Positions 15,258 to 23,548 of a DNA stretch of 64,000 bases are shown piece after piece; the stretch's first letter is position 1; every line of letters starts with the position of its first letter. The notes beneath the pieces were generated by a model. The model had not been told where the DNA came from, ran no database searches, and was given only the letters and a program-made list of their open reading frames with translations. Source of the stretch: a candidate division FCPU426 bacterium (GTDB taxonomy: Bacteria > Oederibacteriota > Muellerivitia > Muellerivitales > Muellerivitaceae); the NCBI GenBank assembly GCA_030041545.1, contig JASHNQ010000013.1, forward strand, positions 1 through 64,000, read 5' to 3'. The translations under genes were made by a program, and so were the position numbers.

Positions 15258-17395
15258 GCGGGTTGAGACATTACAACCAAATCCAAAGGCGGATCCTGCT
15301 GCTGCAGGGTGCCCTCATGGCGTCGGTGCTTTGCGTGGAAGGCCGCTTGGTCTACCTTCAGGTCTTCAAGCATGTGGAATTCCGCCAATTGGCCTACCAC
15401 CAGCAATACACGCCGAAGGAGACCAGCCCTTCCCGGGGCGTCATCGAGGACCGGTCGGGGGCCTTGCTTGCCATGAATATCGGCTTGTTCAATGTGTGCG
15501 CCCATCCCAACCAGATCACCGACAAGGCGTCCACGGCCGAGGCCCTGTCCCGCGCCCTGGGAACGCCTTACGACGAGGTCCTTTCCAGGATTTCCGGCGA
15601 CAAGCCCTTTGCCTGGGTGGCCCGCCAAGTGCCTTATGAACGGTCCCGGGCGGTGGAAAGCCTGAAACTGCAGGGTGTGGAGGCCTCCCGCGAGCAAAGG
15701 CGGTTTTATCCCGACCACGAGATGGCCGCCCATGTGCTGGGTTTCGCGGGCATCGACGACCAGGGGCTGGACGGCTTGGAGCGGGAATATAACAACAGCC
15801 TTACCGGGAAAAGCGGGCTGGTTCTGACCGAAAGGGACGCCCGGGGCCGGGTGGTTTTATCCGACAACGAAACCAAAATGGCCGCCGTGGACGGCCTGAA
15901 CGTGGTGACCACCCTGGACAAGACGATCCAGCACATCGCCCAGGTGGAATTGGAGAAAGCCTACCAGAAATACCGCTGCAAGGCGGCCTCCATCGCCGTC
16001 ATGGACCCCCGCACGGGCGAAATCTTGGCCTTGGCCAACTGCCCCAACTTCGACCCCAACCACTTCAACGAGGCGCCCGGGGAATATTGGAAGGACCGAA
16101 TGGTGAACGACGAATTCGAGCCCGGCAGCACCTTCAAACTGGTGGCGGCCGTGGGCGCATTGGAAGAAGGCGCCGTGAACGAGGACGACAGGTTTTTTTG
16201 CGAAAACGGCGCCTACCACACCGATTACGGGAGGGTGGTAACGGACCACGAGAAGTACGGCTGGCTGACCTTCCGGGAAATCTTCGGATATTCCAGCAAC
16301 ATCGGCATGGTGAAGGTGGCCGCCAAGCTGGGGGAAAAAAACCTCTACCGTTATTGCCAGAGGTTCGGCTTCGGCGTGACCACCGGCGTCGACCTTCCGG
16401 GGGAGGTTTCCGGCATCCTGCGGCCCCTGGATAAGTGGAGCGGGCTTTCCATGACCACTATCCCTTACGGCTACGAGGTTTCGACGACGCCCATCCAGAT
16501 GCTGGCCGCCTACGCGGCCATCGCCAACGGCGGAGTCCTGATGCGGCCCCACGTGGTGAAGGAATTGGTGGATTCCAACGGCAAGGTGGTCCGGGAATTC
16601 GAGCCCCAAAAAATCCGCCGTGTTTGCTCGCCCAAAACCGCAAAGCGCATCACCGAAATGATGAAGTGGGTCGTGGAAAAGGGCACGGGGACGGCCGTGG
16701 CCCTTCCTTCCTACGATATCGCGGGGAAGACCGGCACCGCCTACAAGTTCATGAACGGCCGATACTCCAAGTACGACTACGTTTCCTCCTTCATCGGTTT
16801 CGTGCCGGCGGAAAACCCCCAATTCGCCATCTACGTCTCCTTGGACGATCCCCGCGGGCTTTATTGGGGCGGCTACACGGCCGGGCCGGTTTTTAAGGAA
16901 GTGGCCAAACGGGCCCTGGTGTACGACCTGGTGCCGGGCAAGGACCAGGCGCCGGCCGTGGCGCAGGGCGGGGGGCGGCATTCCGTCCCCTCGTTCAAGG
17001 GTCTGACCCGCGAACAAAGCCGGTGGCTGGCCCAGGAAAGCGGGCTTCGGATCAAATTCAACGGTCCCGGGGACCGGGTGGTGGACCAATCCCTGCCCGC
17101 CGGCGGGAAGTTGGCGCCCGAAAACAACAAACCCATCAAGATGGTCTTAACGCTGGGGACGCCCGCGGCGTCCCTCGCCCAGGGCGTCATGCCGGATTTA
17201 AGGGGGAAAACCAAACGCCAAGCCCTGGCCCTTTTGGCCCCGCTGGGGGTGCGCGTGAACTTCAAGGGGGAAGGAGTGGTGCGTTCGCAGTTTCCGCCCG
17301 CCGGACGGACGGTCCGGGACGGTGTCCCTTGCGATTTGAGCTGCGAGGTGCCGGTAGCCAAAACGGCCTCCGGCGGGGGGGAGGGCCATTCGTGA
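15254..17395 (+). CDS. ftsI: Penicillin-binding protein FtsI (PBP3-type transpeptidase) with PASTA domains
   Basis: 713 aa. Short cytoplasmic N-terminus, one membrane helix (ILLLQGALMASVLCVEGRLVYL), a dimerisation domain starting SRGVIEDRSGALLAMN, and a transpeptidase domain with catalytic Ser292 (GSTFK), SSN (347-349) and KTG (492-494). Two C-terminal PASTA repeats start near residues 577 (SVPSFKGLTREQSRWLAQESGL) and 643 (VMPDLRGKTKRQALALLAPLGV). PASTA domains sense muropeptide or control activity in Gram-positives; having them on a diderm FtsI is less usual. It cross-links septal peptidoglycan with FtsW. The murE GTG overlaps its stop by 4 bp. Confidence 0.95.
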   Translation: MSGLRHYNQIQRRILLLQGALMASVLCVEGRLVYLQVFKHVEFRQLAYHQQYTPKETSPSRGVIEDRSGALLAMNIGLFNVCAHPNQITDKASTAEALSRALGTPYDEVLSRISGDKPFAWVARQVPYERSRAVESLKLQGVEASREQRRFYPDHEMAAHVLGFAGIDDQGLDGLEREYNNSLTGKSGLVLTERDARGRVVLSDNETKMAAVDGLNVVTTLDKTIQHIAQVELEKAYQKYRCKAASIAVMDPRTGEILALANCPNFDPNHFNEAPGEYWKDRMVNDEFEPGSTFKLVAAVGALEEGAVNEDDRFFCENGAYHTDYGRVVTDHEKYGWLTFREIFGYSSNIGMVKVAAKLGEKNLYRYCQRFGFGVTTGVDLPGEVSGILRPLDKWSGLSMTTIPYGYEVSTTPIQMLAAYAAIANGGVLMRPHVVKELVDSNGKVVREFEPQKIRRVCSPKTAKRITEMMKWVVEKGTGTAVALPSYDIAGKTGTAYKFMNGRYSKYDYVSSFIGFVPAENPQFAIYVSLDDPRGLYWGGYTAGPVFKEVAKRALVYDLVPGKDQAPAVAQGGGRHSVPSFKGLTREQSRWLAQESGLRIKFNGPGDRVVDQSLPAGGKLAPENNKPIKMVLTLGTPAASLAQGVMPDLRGKTKRQALALLAPLGVRVNFKGEGVVRSQFPPAGRTVRDGVPCDLSCEVPVAKTASGGGEGHS

Positions 17396-18867
17396 AATTC
17401 CTGGCCCTCTCCAAAACCATCAAGGGCGCCAAGGCCGTGGGCAAGGGCAACCCGGTATTGACGGGCATCTCGGAAAACTCCAAAGCCGCCCAGCCAGGCG
17501 AGCTTTTCGTCTGTATCCCGGGATCCAGGGCCGACGGAAGGGCCTATGCCGAGGAAGCGGTGCAATTGGGCGTCCGGGCCGCCGTGGTCCAAGGCGAACC
17601 TTTGCGGGGCTTGGAAGTCCCCCAACTGGTGGTCAAGGACAGCCGGGAGGCCCTGGCCCGCCTGGCCCATGCTTACTACGGGAACCCTTCGAAAAAAGTC
17701 AAGGTTATCGGCGTGACCGGCACCAAGGGAAAAACCACCACCACCTACCTGATCCGCTCCATCCTTCAAAGGGCGGGCCAGGAAGCGGGCTTGATCGGCA
17801 CCATCGCCTACCAGGTGGGCTCCAAGGTTTATGAGGCCAACAATACCACGCCCTCGTCCCTGACCTTGGTGAAGCTGTTGGACGAGATGCGGCGGCAAAA
17901 ATGCAAATGGGCGGTGATGGAGGTTTCCTCGCACGCGCTGGAGATGAAGCGGGTCTTGGGGGTGGAGTTCACGGGAGCGGTCTTCACCAACCTGGGACGG
18001 GATCACTTGGATTACCACAAGAATTTCACCAATTATTTCCTGGCCAAGCGGCGGCTTTTTAAGGAATTCAAGACCGTCAAGGCCCGCGCCATCAACGCGG
18101 ATGACCCCTATGGCCGGAAGCTGCTGCGGGAACTCAGAACCAAGGCCGTGGGCTACGGGATCAAGTCCAAGTGCGCCTATCACGCCACCCACGTGGAACA
18201 TAAACCCGGCTTGATCCGATTCGAAGTGCAGGGACAAAAATTCGAAGCGCCCCTGACAGGCCTCTTCAACGTTTACAACTCGCTGGCCGTCCTGTCGGTC
18301 TTGAGAGAGCTGGGCCTTTCCTGGGAAGCGCTGAAGGACGGGTTGAAACACGCGCCCGCGGTCCCGGGACGTTTCGAGGAAGTCTCGGCCGGGCAGGATT
18401 TCACGGTGCTGGTGGATTATGCCCATACCCCCGACGCCTTGAAGCAGGCCCTGACCGCCTCCCGGGAGATTTTGGGGAAAAAAAGCCCGCACCGGTTGAT
18501 CTCGGTTTTTGGGTGCGGCGGGGACCGGGACAAAACCAAGCGCCCCTTGATGGGGAAGATTTCCTCCCGATTGGCCGACGTGACGGTGGTGACTTCGGAC
18601 AATCCTCGAACGGAAAATCCCTCGGCCATTTTGGAAGACATCCTGCGGGGGATCCCCCGCCCTCTTTTACAAAACAGCCATCGTAAGGTTTGGGTGGAAG
18701 AGGAACGGGGCGTGGCCATCCAAAAAGCCCTGTCCATGGCCCAAAAGGGGGATCTGGTCCTGATCGCGGGCAAGGGCCACGAGACGTACCAGATCATCGG
18801 CAGCGAGAAGCGCCACTTCGACGACCGGGAAATAGTGCGGCGGATTTTAAAGGAAAACCGAAAGTGA
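17392..18867 (+). CDS. murE: UDP-MurNAc-L-Ala-D-Glu:meso-diaminopimelate ligase MurE
   Basis: 491 aa from GTG 17392 (GTGA overlap with ftsI). An in-frame extension to 17023 is only a shadow inside ftsI. Mur-ligase motifs: GVTGTKGKTTTT (108-119), VMEVSSHALEMKRV and FTNLGRDHLDYHKNF (carbamylated-Lys and catalytic region), and the C-terminal VDYAHTPDALKQAL and FGCGGDRDKTKRPLM. DNPR at 403-406 predicts meso-diaminopimelate as the added amino acid, not lysine. It ends just before an A/T-rich palindromic element. Confidence 0.97.
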   Translation: MKFLALSKTIKGAKAVGKGNPVLTGISENSKAAQPGELFVCIPGSRADGRAYAEEAVQLGVRAAVVQGEPLRGLEVPQLVVKDSREALARLAHAYYGNPSKKVKVIGVTGTKGKTTTTYLIRSILQRAGQEAGLIGTIAYQVGSKVYEANNTTPSSLTLVKLLDEMRRQKCKWAVMEVSSHALEMKRVLGVEFTGAVFTNLGRDHLDYHKNFTNYFLAKRRLFKEFKTVKARAINADDPYGRKLLRELRTKAVGYGIKSKCAYHATHVEHKPGLIRFEVQGQKFEAPLTGLFNVYNSLAVLSVLRELGLSWEALKDGLKHAPAVPGRFEEVSAGQDFTVLVDYAHTPDALKQALTASREILGKKSPHRLISVFGCGGDRDKTKRPLMGKISSRLADVTVVTSDNPRTENPSAILEDILRGIPRPLLQNSHRKVWVEEERGVAIQKALSMAQKGDLVLIAGKGHETYQIIGSEKRHFDDREIVRRILKENRK

Positions 18868-18946
18868 AACACGAAGCCACGAAGCCACGAAGAAAAACCA
18901 TTTTTAAAAAGATTTTAAAACCTTCGTGTCTTTGTGGCTTCGTGTT
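18868..18946. repeat. Palindromic intergenic element, CACGAAG arm type (murE-murF junction)
   Basis: AACACGAAGCCACGAAGCCA continues to 18892, and the right arm at 18922-18946 is its reverse complement at 22 of 25 positions. The 29-bp centre is A/T-rich (AAAAACC ... GATTTTAAAACC). The element fills the gap; the murF start lies 16 bp after it. Confidence 0.85.
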
Positions 18947-18962
18947 GGATTTGGCAGTTTAA

Positions 18963-20303
18963 GTGCTTCCGTGGACTTTGAGGGAGGTGGAGGCGCTCAC
19001 GAACGGGCGCCTGGTGAAAGGCGACCCGGAAACGCCGGTTTTGGGCGTGACGCACGACTCCCGGGCCGTGAAACTGGGCGACCTCTTCGCGGCCATCCAA
19101 GGGAGCCGGTTGGATGGTCACGGGTTCGTGAGGGAGGCGGCGCAAAAGGGCGCCAAGGCGGCGGTGGTTTCCCGCATCCTGCCGGCATACCTCCCCCAAG
19201 TCCTGGTCAAGGATACCACCGAAGCCCTGGGCCAAATGGGAAAGGCCCAGAGGCTCCAGTGGAACGGCCCGGTGGTGGCGGTGACGGGCAGCGTGGGCAA
19301 GACCACGGTCAAGGATATGACGGCTCACCTGCTTTCGGGGTCCTTCCGGGCCTTAAAGACCGAGGGAAACCTGAACAACCAATGGGGCCTGCCGCTGACC
19401 CTGTTGAAACTGACCAAGGAGCATGAGGCGGCCGTGGTGGAACTGGGCATTAACCACCCCGGGGAAATGGAAAGGCTTTCTGAGATCGCCAGGCCCGACG
19501 TGGCCGTGGTGACAGCCATCGGGGAAGCGCACCTGGGGTTTTTCAAGGACCGCCGCCACTTGGCGCGGGAAAAACAAACGATAGCGGCCCATTTAAGGGA
19601 AGGAGGAACCAACCTCTTGAACGCGGACGACGCTTTGCTGAAGAAGAACGTGGAGAACGTGATGACCTTCGGGCTGAAATTGGGCCAGGTGCGGGCCGTC
19701 CACCTGGAGGCCGACGGGCTGGGGACGCGGTTTGAGATCCAGGCGCAGGGTGAAACCGTGGCCACGCGGCTTTCCATGCCGGGCGCCCACAACGTGCGCA
19801 ATTCCATGGCGGCGGTGGCGGCCGGCCTGGCCTTGGGCATCCCCTTGAAGGCCCTGGCCCAACGCTTGAAGAGCTTTGTTTCCGAAGCGCCCATGCGCAT
19901 GGAGATCAAGAACCTGGGTGGAATCCTTTTCGTCAACGACGCGTACAACGCCTCGCCGACCTCCATGGAGGCGGCCTTGGTTACCTTCGCCGGCATGCAA
20001 GGCCCCCGGCGCAAATGGGCGGTCCTGGGGGACATGCTGGAACTCGGGGAATTCTCGCCCGAGACCCATTACCGCATCGTGAAAAGGGCGGTGGACAGCG
20101 GTTTGGAGGGGTTGCTATTGATGGGGCCCCGCATGCAGAGGGCCTTCAACGGCCTGACGGAGGAGCAAAAAAGCAAGGTTCGCGCCTTCGGGGAAACGGC
20201 AGAGGCAAGGGCTTTCCTGCGGCGGTCGGTGGAGAGGGGCGACGCGGTCCTCTTGAAGGCCTCGCGGGGAATGAGGTTGGAAAGAATCCTCGAAGGATTT
20301 TGA
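18963..20303 (+). CDS. murF: UDP-MurNAc-tripeptide:D-Ala-D-Ala ligase MurF
   Basis: 446 aa, GTG start. VTHDSRAVKLGDLFAAIQGSRLDGH is the family N-terminal domain. TGSVGKTTVKDM (108-119) is the P-loop, LNNQWGLPLTLL and ELGINHPGEMERL follow, and the C-terminal domain has FVNDAYNASPTSMEAAL and WAVLGDMLELGEFS. It adds D-Ala-D-Ala to the UDP-tripeptide, made here by the Ddl encoded in the same cluster. No ribosome site is visible before the GTG, perhaps because the repeat occupies that space. Confidence 0.96.
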   Translation: MLPWTLREVEALTNGRLVKGDPETPVLGVTHDSRAVKLGDLFAAIQGSRLDGHGFVREAAQKGAKAAVVSRILPAYLPQVLVKDTTEALGQMGKAQRLQWNGPVVAVTGSVGKTTVKDMTAHLLSGSFRALKTEGNLNNQWGLPLTLLKLTKEHEAAVVELGINHPGEMERLSEIARPDVAVVTAIGEAHLGFFKDRRHLAREKQTIAAHLREGGTNLLNADDALLKKNVENVMTFGLKLGQVRAVHLEADGLGTRFEIQAQGETVATRLSMPGAHNVRNSMAAVAAGLALGIPLKALAQRLKSFVSEAPMRMEIKNLGGILFVNDAYNASPTSMEAALVTFAGMQGPRRKWAVLGDMLELGEFSPETHYRIVKRAVDSGLEGLLLMGPRMQRAFNGLTEEQKSKVRAFGETAEARAFLRRSVERGDAVLLKASRGMRLERILEGF

Positions 20304-20304
20304 C

Positions 20305-20499
20305 ATGCTCGACCTGAAGCGGTTCCTGGACGGCTTGGCGGACGAGAACCACCCCTTCCGCAAAGGGCCGGACTTGAGGCAAGGATCGGCCCTGCCTCCG
20401 GCGGAAACCATGGAGAAGGTGTGGGGGCCTTTCCGGAGGGATGCCGGGTGGAGGGAACAACAGATGCGGTTTTATTTCATGCGGCTTAACAAGAACTGA
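20305..20499 (+). CDS. Small conserved-position ORF between murF and mraY
   Basis: 64 aa, ATG one base after the murF stop. Soluble and charged (LDLKRFLDGLADENHPFRKG, then ETMEKVWGPFRRDAGWREQQMRFYFMRLNKN in parts), with a helical C-terminus rich in Arg, Trp and Phe. No family is recognised. Codon use resembles its neighbours (many G/C third positions), and the tight spacing argues for real translation. A repeat element follows directly. Confidence 0.6.
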   Translation: MLDLKRFLDGLADENHPFRKGPDLRQGSALPPAETMEKVWGPFRRDAGWREQQMRFYFMRLNKN

Positions 20500-20514
20500 A
20501 AAGAAAGGAAAACT

Positions 20515-20621
20515 TCGAATTTTGAATTATAAATTTTGAATTTTAAATTGTTGATGGTTTTCAACGAATTTCGCTGAAAACCTTCCGAAATTCAAAATTA
20601 AAAATTGAGAATTCAAAATTG
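20515..20621. repeat. Palindromic intergenic element, AATTTTGAATT arm type (before mraY)
   Basis: GAATTTTGAATTATAAATT and onward, core GGTTTTCA-ACGAATTTCGC-TGAAAACC (20556-20582, inner CGAA/TTCG pairing too), right arm ending GAGAATTCAAAATTGG. It ends against the putative GGAGCGAAG ribosome site of mraY. Confidence 0.85.
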
Positions 20622-20634
20622 GAGCGAAGCGACA

Positions 20635-21723
20635 ATGCTCTACCGCTTGTTGTATCCATTAGCCGGCCATTTCATCGGCTTCAATGTTTTCCGTTACGTG
20701 ACGTTCCGCAGCGTCTATGCCGCCGTCACGGCTTTCGGGCTTTGCCTGCTGTGGGGACGCGCGGTGATCGCCCGCATCCAGTCGGCCCAGCTGGGCGAGA
20801 AGATCCGCCGGGACGGCCCGGCGGGCCATTCCTCCAAGGCGGGAACGCCCACCATGGGGGGCATCCTTATTCTTTTGGCGATTCTCCTCAGCAGCCTTCT
20901 TTGGGTGAGGTGGGACTCGAAATTCTTTTGGCTGGCCTTCTTTTCCATTCTCTGGTTCGGGTGCATCGGATTCCTGGACGACCTCATCAAACTCAAGGGC
21001 ATCGGCAAAAGCCGGGGCATTCCCGGCGGGTGGAAGTTGATGCTCCAGGGAATCGGCGCCATCCTCATCGTTTACGGTTATTTGTACATCCTGCCGGACG
21101 AATTTCCCTTGAAAACCTCCATCACCCTCCCTTTCTTTAAACACCCCCTCAACCTGGACGTCCTCTATCCGGTTTTCGCGACCCTGGTTATCGTGAGCGC
21201 CTCCAATTCGGTCAACCTGACGGACGGATTGGACGGACTGGCCATCGGTTGCACCACCTTCGCGGCCATGGCCTTCGTGGTGGTTACCTACGTGTCGGGC
21301 AACGTGAAGTTCAGCGAATACCTCAAGATCATCCAAGTGCCCGGTTCCAGCGAGCTCACGGTGCTTTGCGCGGCCCTGGTGGGCGCGGGGCTGGGGTTCC
21401 TTTGGTTCAACGCGCCGCCCGCGCAAATCTTCATGGGCGACACCGGCTCGCTGGCCTTAGGCGGCCTCTTAGGGACCATCGCGGTGATGGTGAAGCAGGA
21501 AATCCTCCTCATCATCGTAGGCGGCATCTTCGTGGCCGAGGCGCTTTCGGTGATCATCCAGGTGACTTCCTTCAAGATGAGCGGCAAGAGGGTCTTCAAG
21601 ATGGCGCCCCTGCACCACCATTTCGAGCTGTCGGGGGTTCCCGAATCCAAACTCATCGTGAGGTTCTGGATCATCGCGATCATTTTGACCTTGCTGACGT
21701 TGAGTACCCTGAAGCTGCGTTGA
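20635..21723 (+). CDS. mraY: Phospho-MurNAc-pentapeptide transferase MraY
   Basis: 362 aa from ATG 20635, preceded by GGAGCGAAGCGA. Ten-helix membrane enzyme with family motifs: SKAGTPTMGGILIL, GFLDDLIKL, NSVNLTDGLDGLAIGC, WFNAPPAQIFMGDTGSLALGG, and the HHHFE motif in MAPLHHHFELSG. It transfers phospho-MurNAc-pentapeptide to undecaprenyl phosphate to make lipid I. An upstream in-frame ATG at 20605 lies inside the repeat and is unlikely. Confidence 0.96.
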   Translation: MLYRLLYPLAGHFIGFNVFRYVTFRSVYAAVTAFGLCLLWGRAVIARIQSAQLGEKIRRDGPAGHSSKAGTPTMGGILILLAILLSSLLWVRWDSKFFWLAFFSILWFGCIGFLDDLIKLKGIGKSRGIPGGWKLMLQGIGAILIVYGYLYILPDEFPLKTSITLPFFKHPLNLDVLYPVFATLVIVSASNSVNLTDGLDGLAIGCTTFAAMAFVVVTYVSGNVKFSEYLKIIQVPGSSELTVLCAALVGAGLGFLWFNAPPAQIFMGDTGSLALGGLLGTIAVMVKQEILLIIVGGIFVAEALSVIIQVTSFKMSGKRVFKMAPLHHHFELSGVPESKLIVRFWIIAIILTLLTLSTLKLR

Positions 21724-21743
21724 GGAATAGAGAAAGGAGATAG

Positions 21744-21849
21744 GTTTGAAGTTCGCAGTGTGAAGTTCGAAGTGAAGGAAGGTTTTTCAATGGAAATCCA
21801 TTGAAAAACCAACAATAACTTCGAACCCCTAACTTCGAACTCCTAACTT
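21744..21849. repeat. Palindromic intergenic element, GAAGTTCGAAGT arm type (mraY-murD junction)
   Basis: Left words GAAGTTCGCAGTGTGAAGTTCGAAG in part; core GGTTTTTCAATGGA-AA-TCCATTGAAAAACC (21781-21810, perfect 14-bp stem); right words AACTTCGAACCCCTAACTTCG and onward. It is followed at once by the GAGCGAAGCGA 11-mer also found before mraY. Confidence 0.85.
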
Positions 21850-21859
21850 GAGCGAAGCG

Positions 21860-23257
21860 ATGCACTACGTACACGGAAAACAGGTGGCGGTCCTCGGGTT
21901 GGGCCGGTCCGGCTTCGCGGCGGCCCGGCTTTTGTCCGTCCACGGGGCCCACGTGGTGGTCCTGGACGACAAGACGCCGGAAAAACTTTCGGCCTGGATC
22001 GAGCGGGCCGAGCAACTGGCCCACGTGAAGCTCCTGCTGGGCGGCATCGACCCCGCCACCGTGGCCAACGTGGACCTCGTGGTGGTTTCACCCGGCGTTC
22101 CGGCGAACCACCCGGCCCTGGAGGCGGCCCGGGAGAAGGGAATCACGGTGATCGGTGAAATGGAGCTGGCTTTCGGCTATTGCCCGGCGCCGGTGACGGC
22201 CATCACGGGCACCAACGGCAAGACCACCACCACCACCCTGACGGCCGCCATGATCCAGGCCTCGGGAAAGAAGGCCGTCGCCTGCGGCAACATCGGGAAG
22301 GCCTTCGCGGAGGCGGTTTTCGAGCTTTCTTCGGAGGATTGGGCGGTGCTGGAAGTTTCCAGCTTCCAACTGGAAACCATCGAGGAATTCCGGCCACGGA
22401 TCGCCGCGGTCCTGAACGTGACGCCGGACCACCTGGACCGGCACGAGGGCATGCAGGACTACGTGGAGACCAAGGGGCGGATCTTCGAAAACCAAAAACC
22501 GGGGGAGGCCGCCCTGCTGAATGTTTCCGACAAGTACACCCCCATCCTTTCCAGCCTGGTCAAAAGCCGGCTTTATTTCTTCGGCTTTGCGGCAAACAAG
22601 CCGGCCCCCAAACCCGGTTGTTACGCCGTGGACGGCAACATCGAGCTTTGGGGCCGCCCCTTGCTCCCCTTGTCGGAATTGAAAATACCCGGGCCTCACA
22701 ACGTGGAAAACGCCTGCGCGGCGTCCCTGATGGCCTCCCTTTGCGGGGTTCCGGACGAATCCATCGCGAAGACCCTCCGGGACTTCACGGGGGTGGAGCA
22801 CCGGCTGGAGCCGGCGGGTGAAATCAACGGCATCCGTTTCGTGAACGACTCCAAGGGAACCAACGTGGATTCGGTGCTGAAGGCCCTGGAAAGCTTCGAA
22901 AGGCCCATCGTGCTCATCCTGGGCGGCCGGGACAAGGCGGTGGATTTCACGAAGCTGTCCCCGCTGGTGAAGCAAAAGGTGACCCGTATCGTGGCTTTCG
23001 GGGAATGCAAGCAGAAGGTCGTGCAGCAGCTTTCCTCCGCCGCCACGGTGGTGGAGGCGGGCACCCTGGAGGAAACGGTGAACGGAGCCTACGCGGCCTG
23101 CGAGAAAGGCGGGGTGGTGTTGTTTTCACCCGGTTGCGCCAGTTTCGACATGTTCCAGAACTACGAGGACCGCGGAAGGCAGTTCAAGGCCGTGGTCGCC
23201 AAGATGGCCCAGCAAAAGGCCATAGGAGACAGTTCGCAGCTCACAGGTCACAGGTGA
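21860..23257 (+). CDS. murD: UDP-MurNAc-L-alanine:D-glutamate ligase MurD
   Basis: 465 aa from ATG 21860. N-terminal Rossmann part VAVLGLGRSGFAAARLL, P-loop TGTNGKTTTTTL (about 116-127), LEVSSFQLETIEEF, LNVTPDHLDRHEGMQDY, C-terminal FVNDSKGTNVDSVLKAL and ILGGRDKAVDF, and the SPGCASFDMFQNYEDRG signature. It adds D-glutamate. The last ten residues (GDSSQLTGHR) are encoded by an ACAG-word repeat, so the tail is probably an acquired extension after the normal end. Confidence 0.96.
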   Translation: MHYVHGKQVAVLGLGRSGFAAARLLSVHGAHVVVLDDKTPEKLSAWIERAEQLAHVKLLLGGIDPATVANVDLVVVSPGVPANHPALEAAREKGITVIGEMELAFGYCPAPVTAITGTNGKTTTTTLTAAMIQASGKKAVACGNIGKAFAEAVFELSSEDWAVLEVSSFQLETIEEFRPRIAAVLNVTPDHLDRHEGMQDYVETKGRIFENQKPGEAALLNVSDKYTPILSSLVKSRLYFFGFAANKPAPKPGCYAVDGNIELWGRPLLPLSELKIPGPHNVENACAASLMASLCGVPDESIAKTLRDFTGVEHRLEPAGEINGIRFVNDSKGTNVDSVLKALESFERPIVLILGGRDKAVDFTKLSPLVKQKVTRIVAFGECKQKVVQQLSSAATVVEAGTLEETVNGAYAACEKGGVVLFSPGCASFDMFQNYEDRGRQFKAVVAKMAQQKAIGDSSQLTGHR

Positions 23258-23264
23258 CAGGAAA
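23227..23264. repeat. Half-element of the ACAG-word family overlapping the murD 3-prime end
   Basis: GACAGTTCGCAGCTCACAGG and on to GTGACAGG: degenerate 8-bp words like those near murB-ddl and after ridA. It starts inside murD and contains its stop codon. Confidence 0.65.
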
Positions 23265-23277
23265 GACATGAAAGAAA

Positions 23278-23313
23278 AGACCTTCCCTGAAAGCCGTGGA
23301 CTATCAAAGGTCT
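23278..23313 (+). promoter_or_regulatory. Hairpin in the murD-ftsW leader
   Basis: AAGACCTT (23278-23285) pairs perfectly with AAGGTCTT (23306-23313) and is followed by ATTTTAGG. It precedes the small ORF at 23338 and could be an attenuator or weak terminator. Confidence 0.4.
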
Positions 23314-23337
23314 TATTTTAGGAAAGGAGTTTCATTC

Positions 23338-23421
23338 TTGCGTTCGGATTCTGAGACCAACGCTTACCAACGCCTTTTCAACACCTCCGACGCCGTGCTC
23401 GGAATCCGAACGGAAGGATGA
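23338..23421 (+). CDS. Candidate 27-aa small ORF (leader peptide?) between murD and ftsW
   Basis: TTG start at 23338 with GGAAAGGAGT 8 nt upstream, 27 codons, TGA at 23419. The peptide starts MRSDSETNAYQRLF and ends GIRTEG. Third codon positions are mostly G or C, as in the surrounding genes. The first and last 15 bases of the region form an inverted repeat (CGTTCGGATTCTGAG at 23341-23355, CTCGGAATCCGAACG at 23398-23412, 14 of 15 pairing), so the coding region itself folds. It may be a regulatory leader, or a chance frame within a structured RNA. Confidence 0.35.
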   Translation: MRSDSETNAYQRLFNTSDAVLGIRTEG

Positions 23422-23440
23422 ACGTCCAAAGGCAGTGTCG

Positions 23441-23539
23441 GGTTTTGAGTTCTAAGTTTTGAGTTGATGAACGTTCCCCAATGAAATTCATTGGGAAACA
23501 AACCACAACTTAAAACTACAAACTTAAAACTAAGAACTG
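23441..23539. repeat. Palindromic intergenic element, TTTTGAGTT arm type (before ftsW)
   Basis: GGTTTTGAGTTCTAAGTTTT and onward, core GTTCCCCAATGAA-A-TTCATTGGGAAAC (23473-23499, 12 of 13 pairs), right arm AACTTAAAACTACAAACTTA and onward to AAGAACTGA. It ends about 10 bp before the ftsW ATG. Confidence 0.85.
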
Positions 23540-23548
23540 AGGTCCAAG

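Noticed and set aside
17023-17391. N-terminal extension of murE inside ftsI.
   Set aside because: It reads through the PASTA domains in another frame. The GTGA overlap at 17392 gives the normal MurE N-terminus.
16873-18492. 539-codon open frame on the minus strand opposite ftsI/murE (similar long ones at 15857-17089, 5057-6292, 50253-51560 and 59320-60339).
   Set aside because: The + strand carries unmistakable ftsI, murE, pfk, relA/spoT and dnaE. The antisense frames have low-complexity His/Gly/Gln/Arg compositions with no motifs, as expected opposite high-GC genes.
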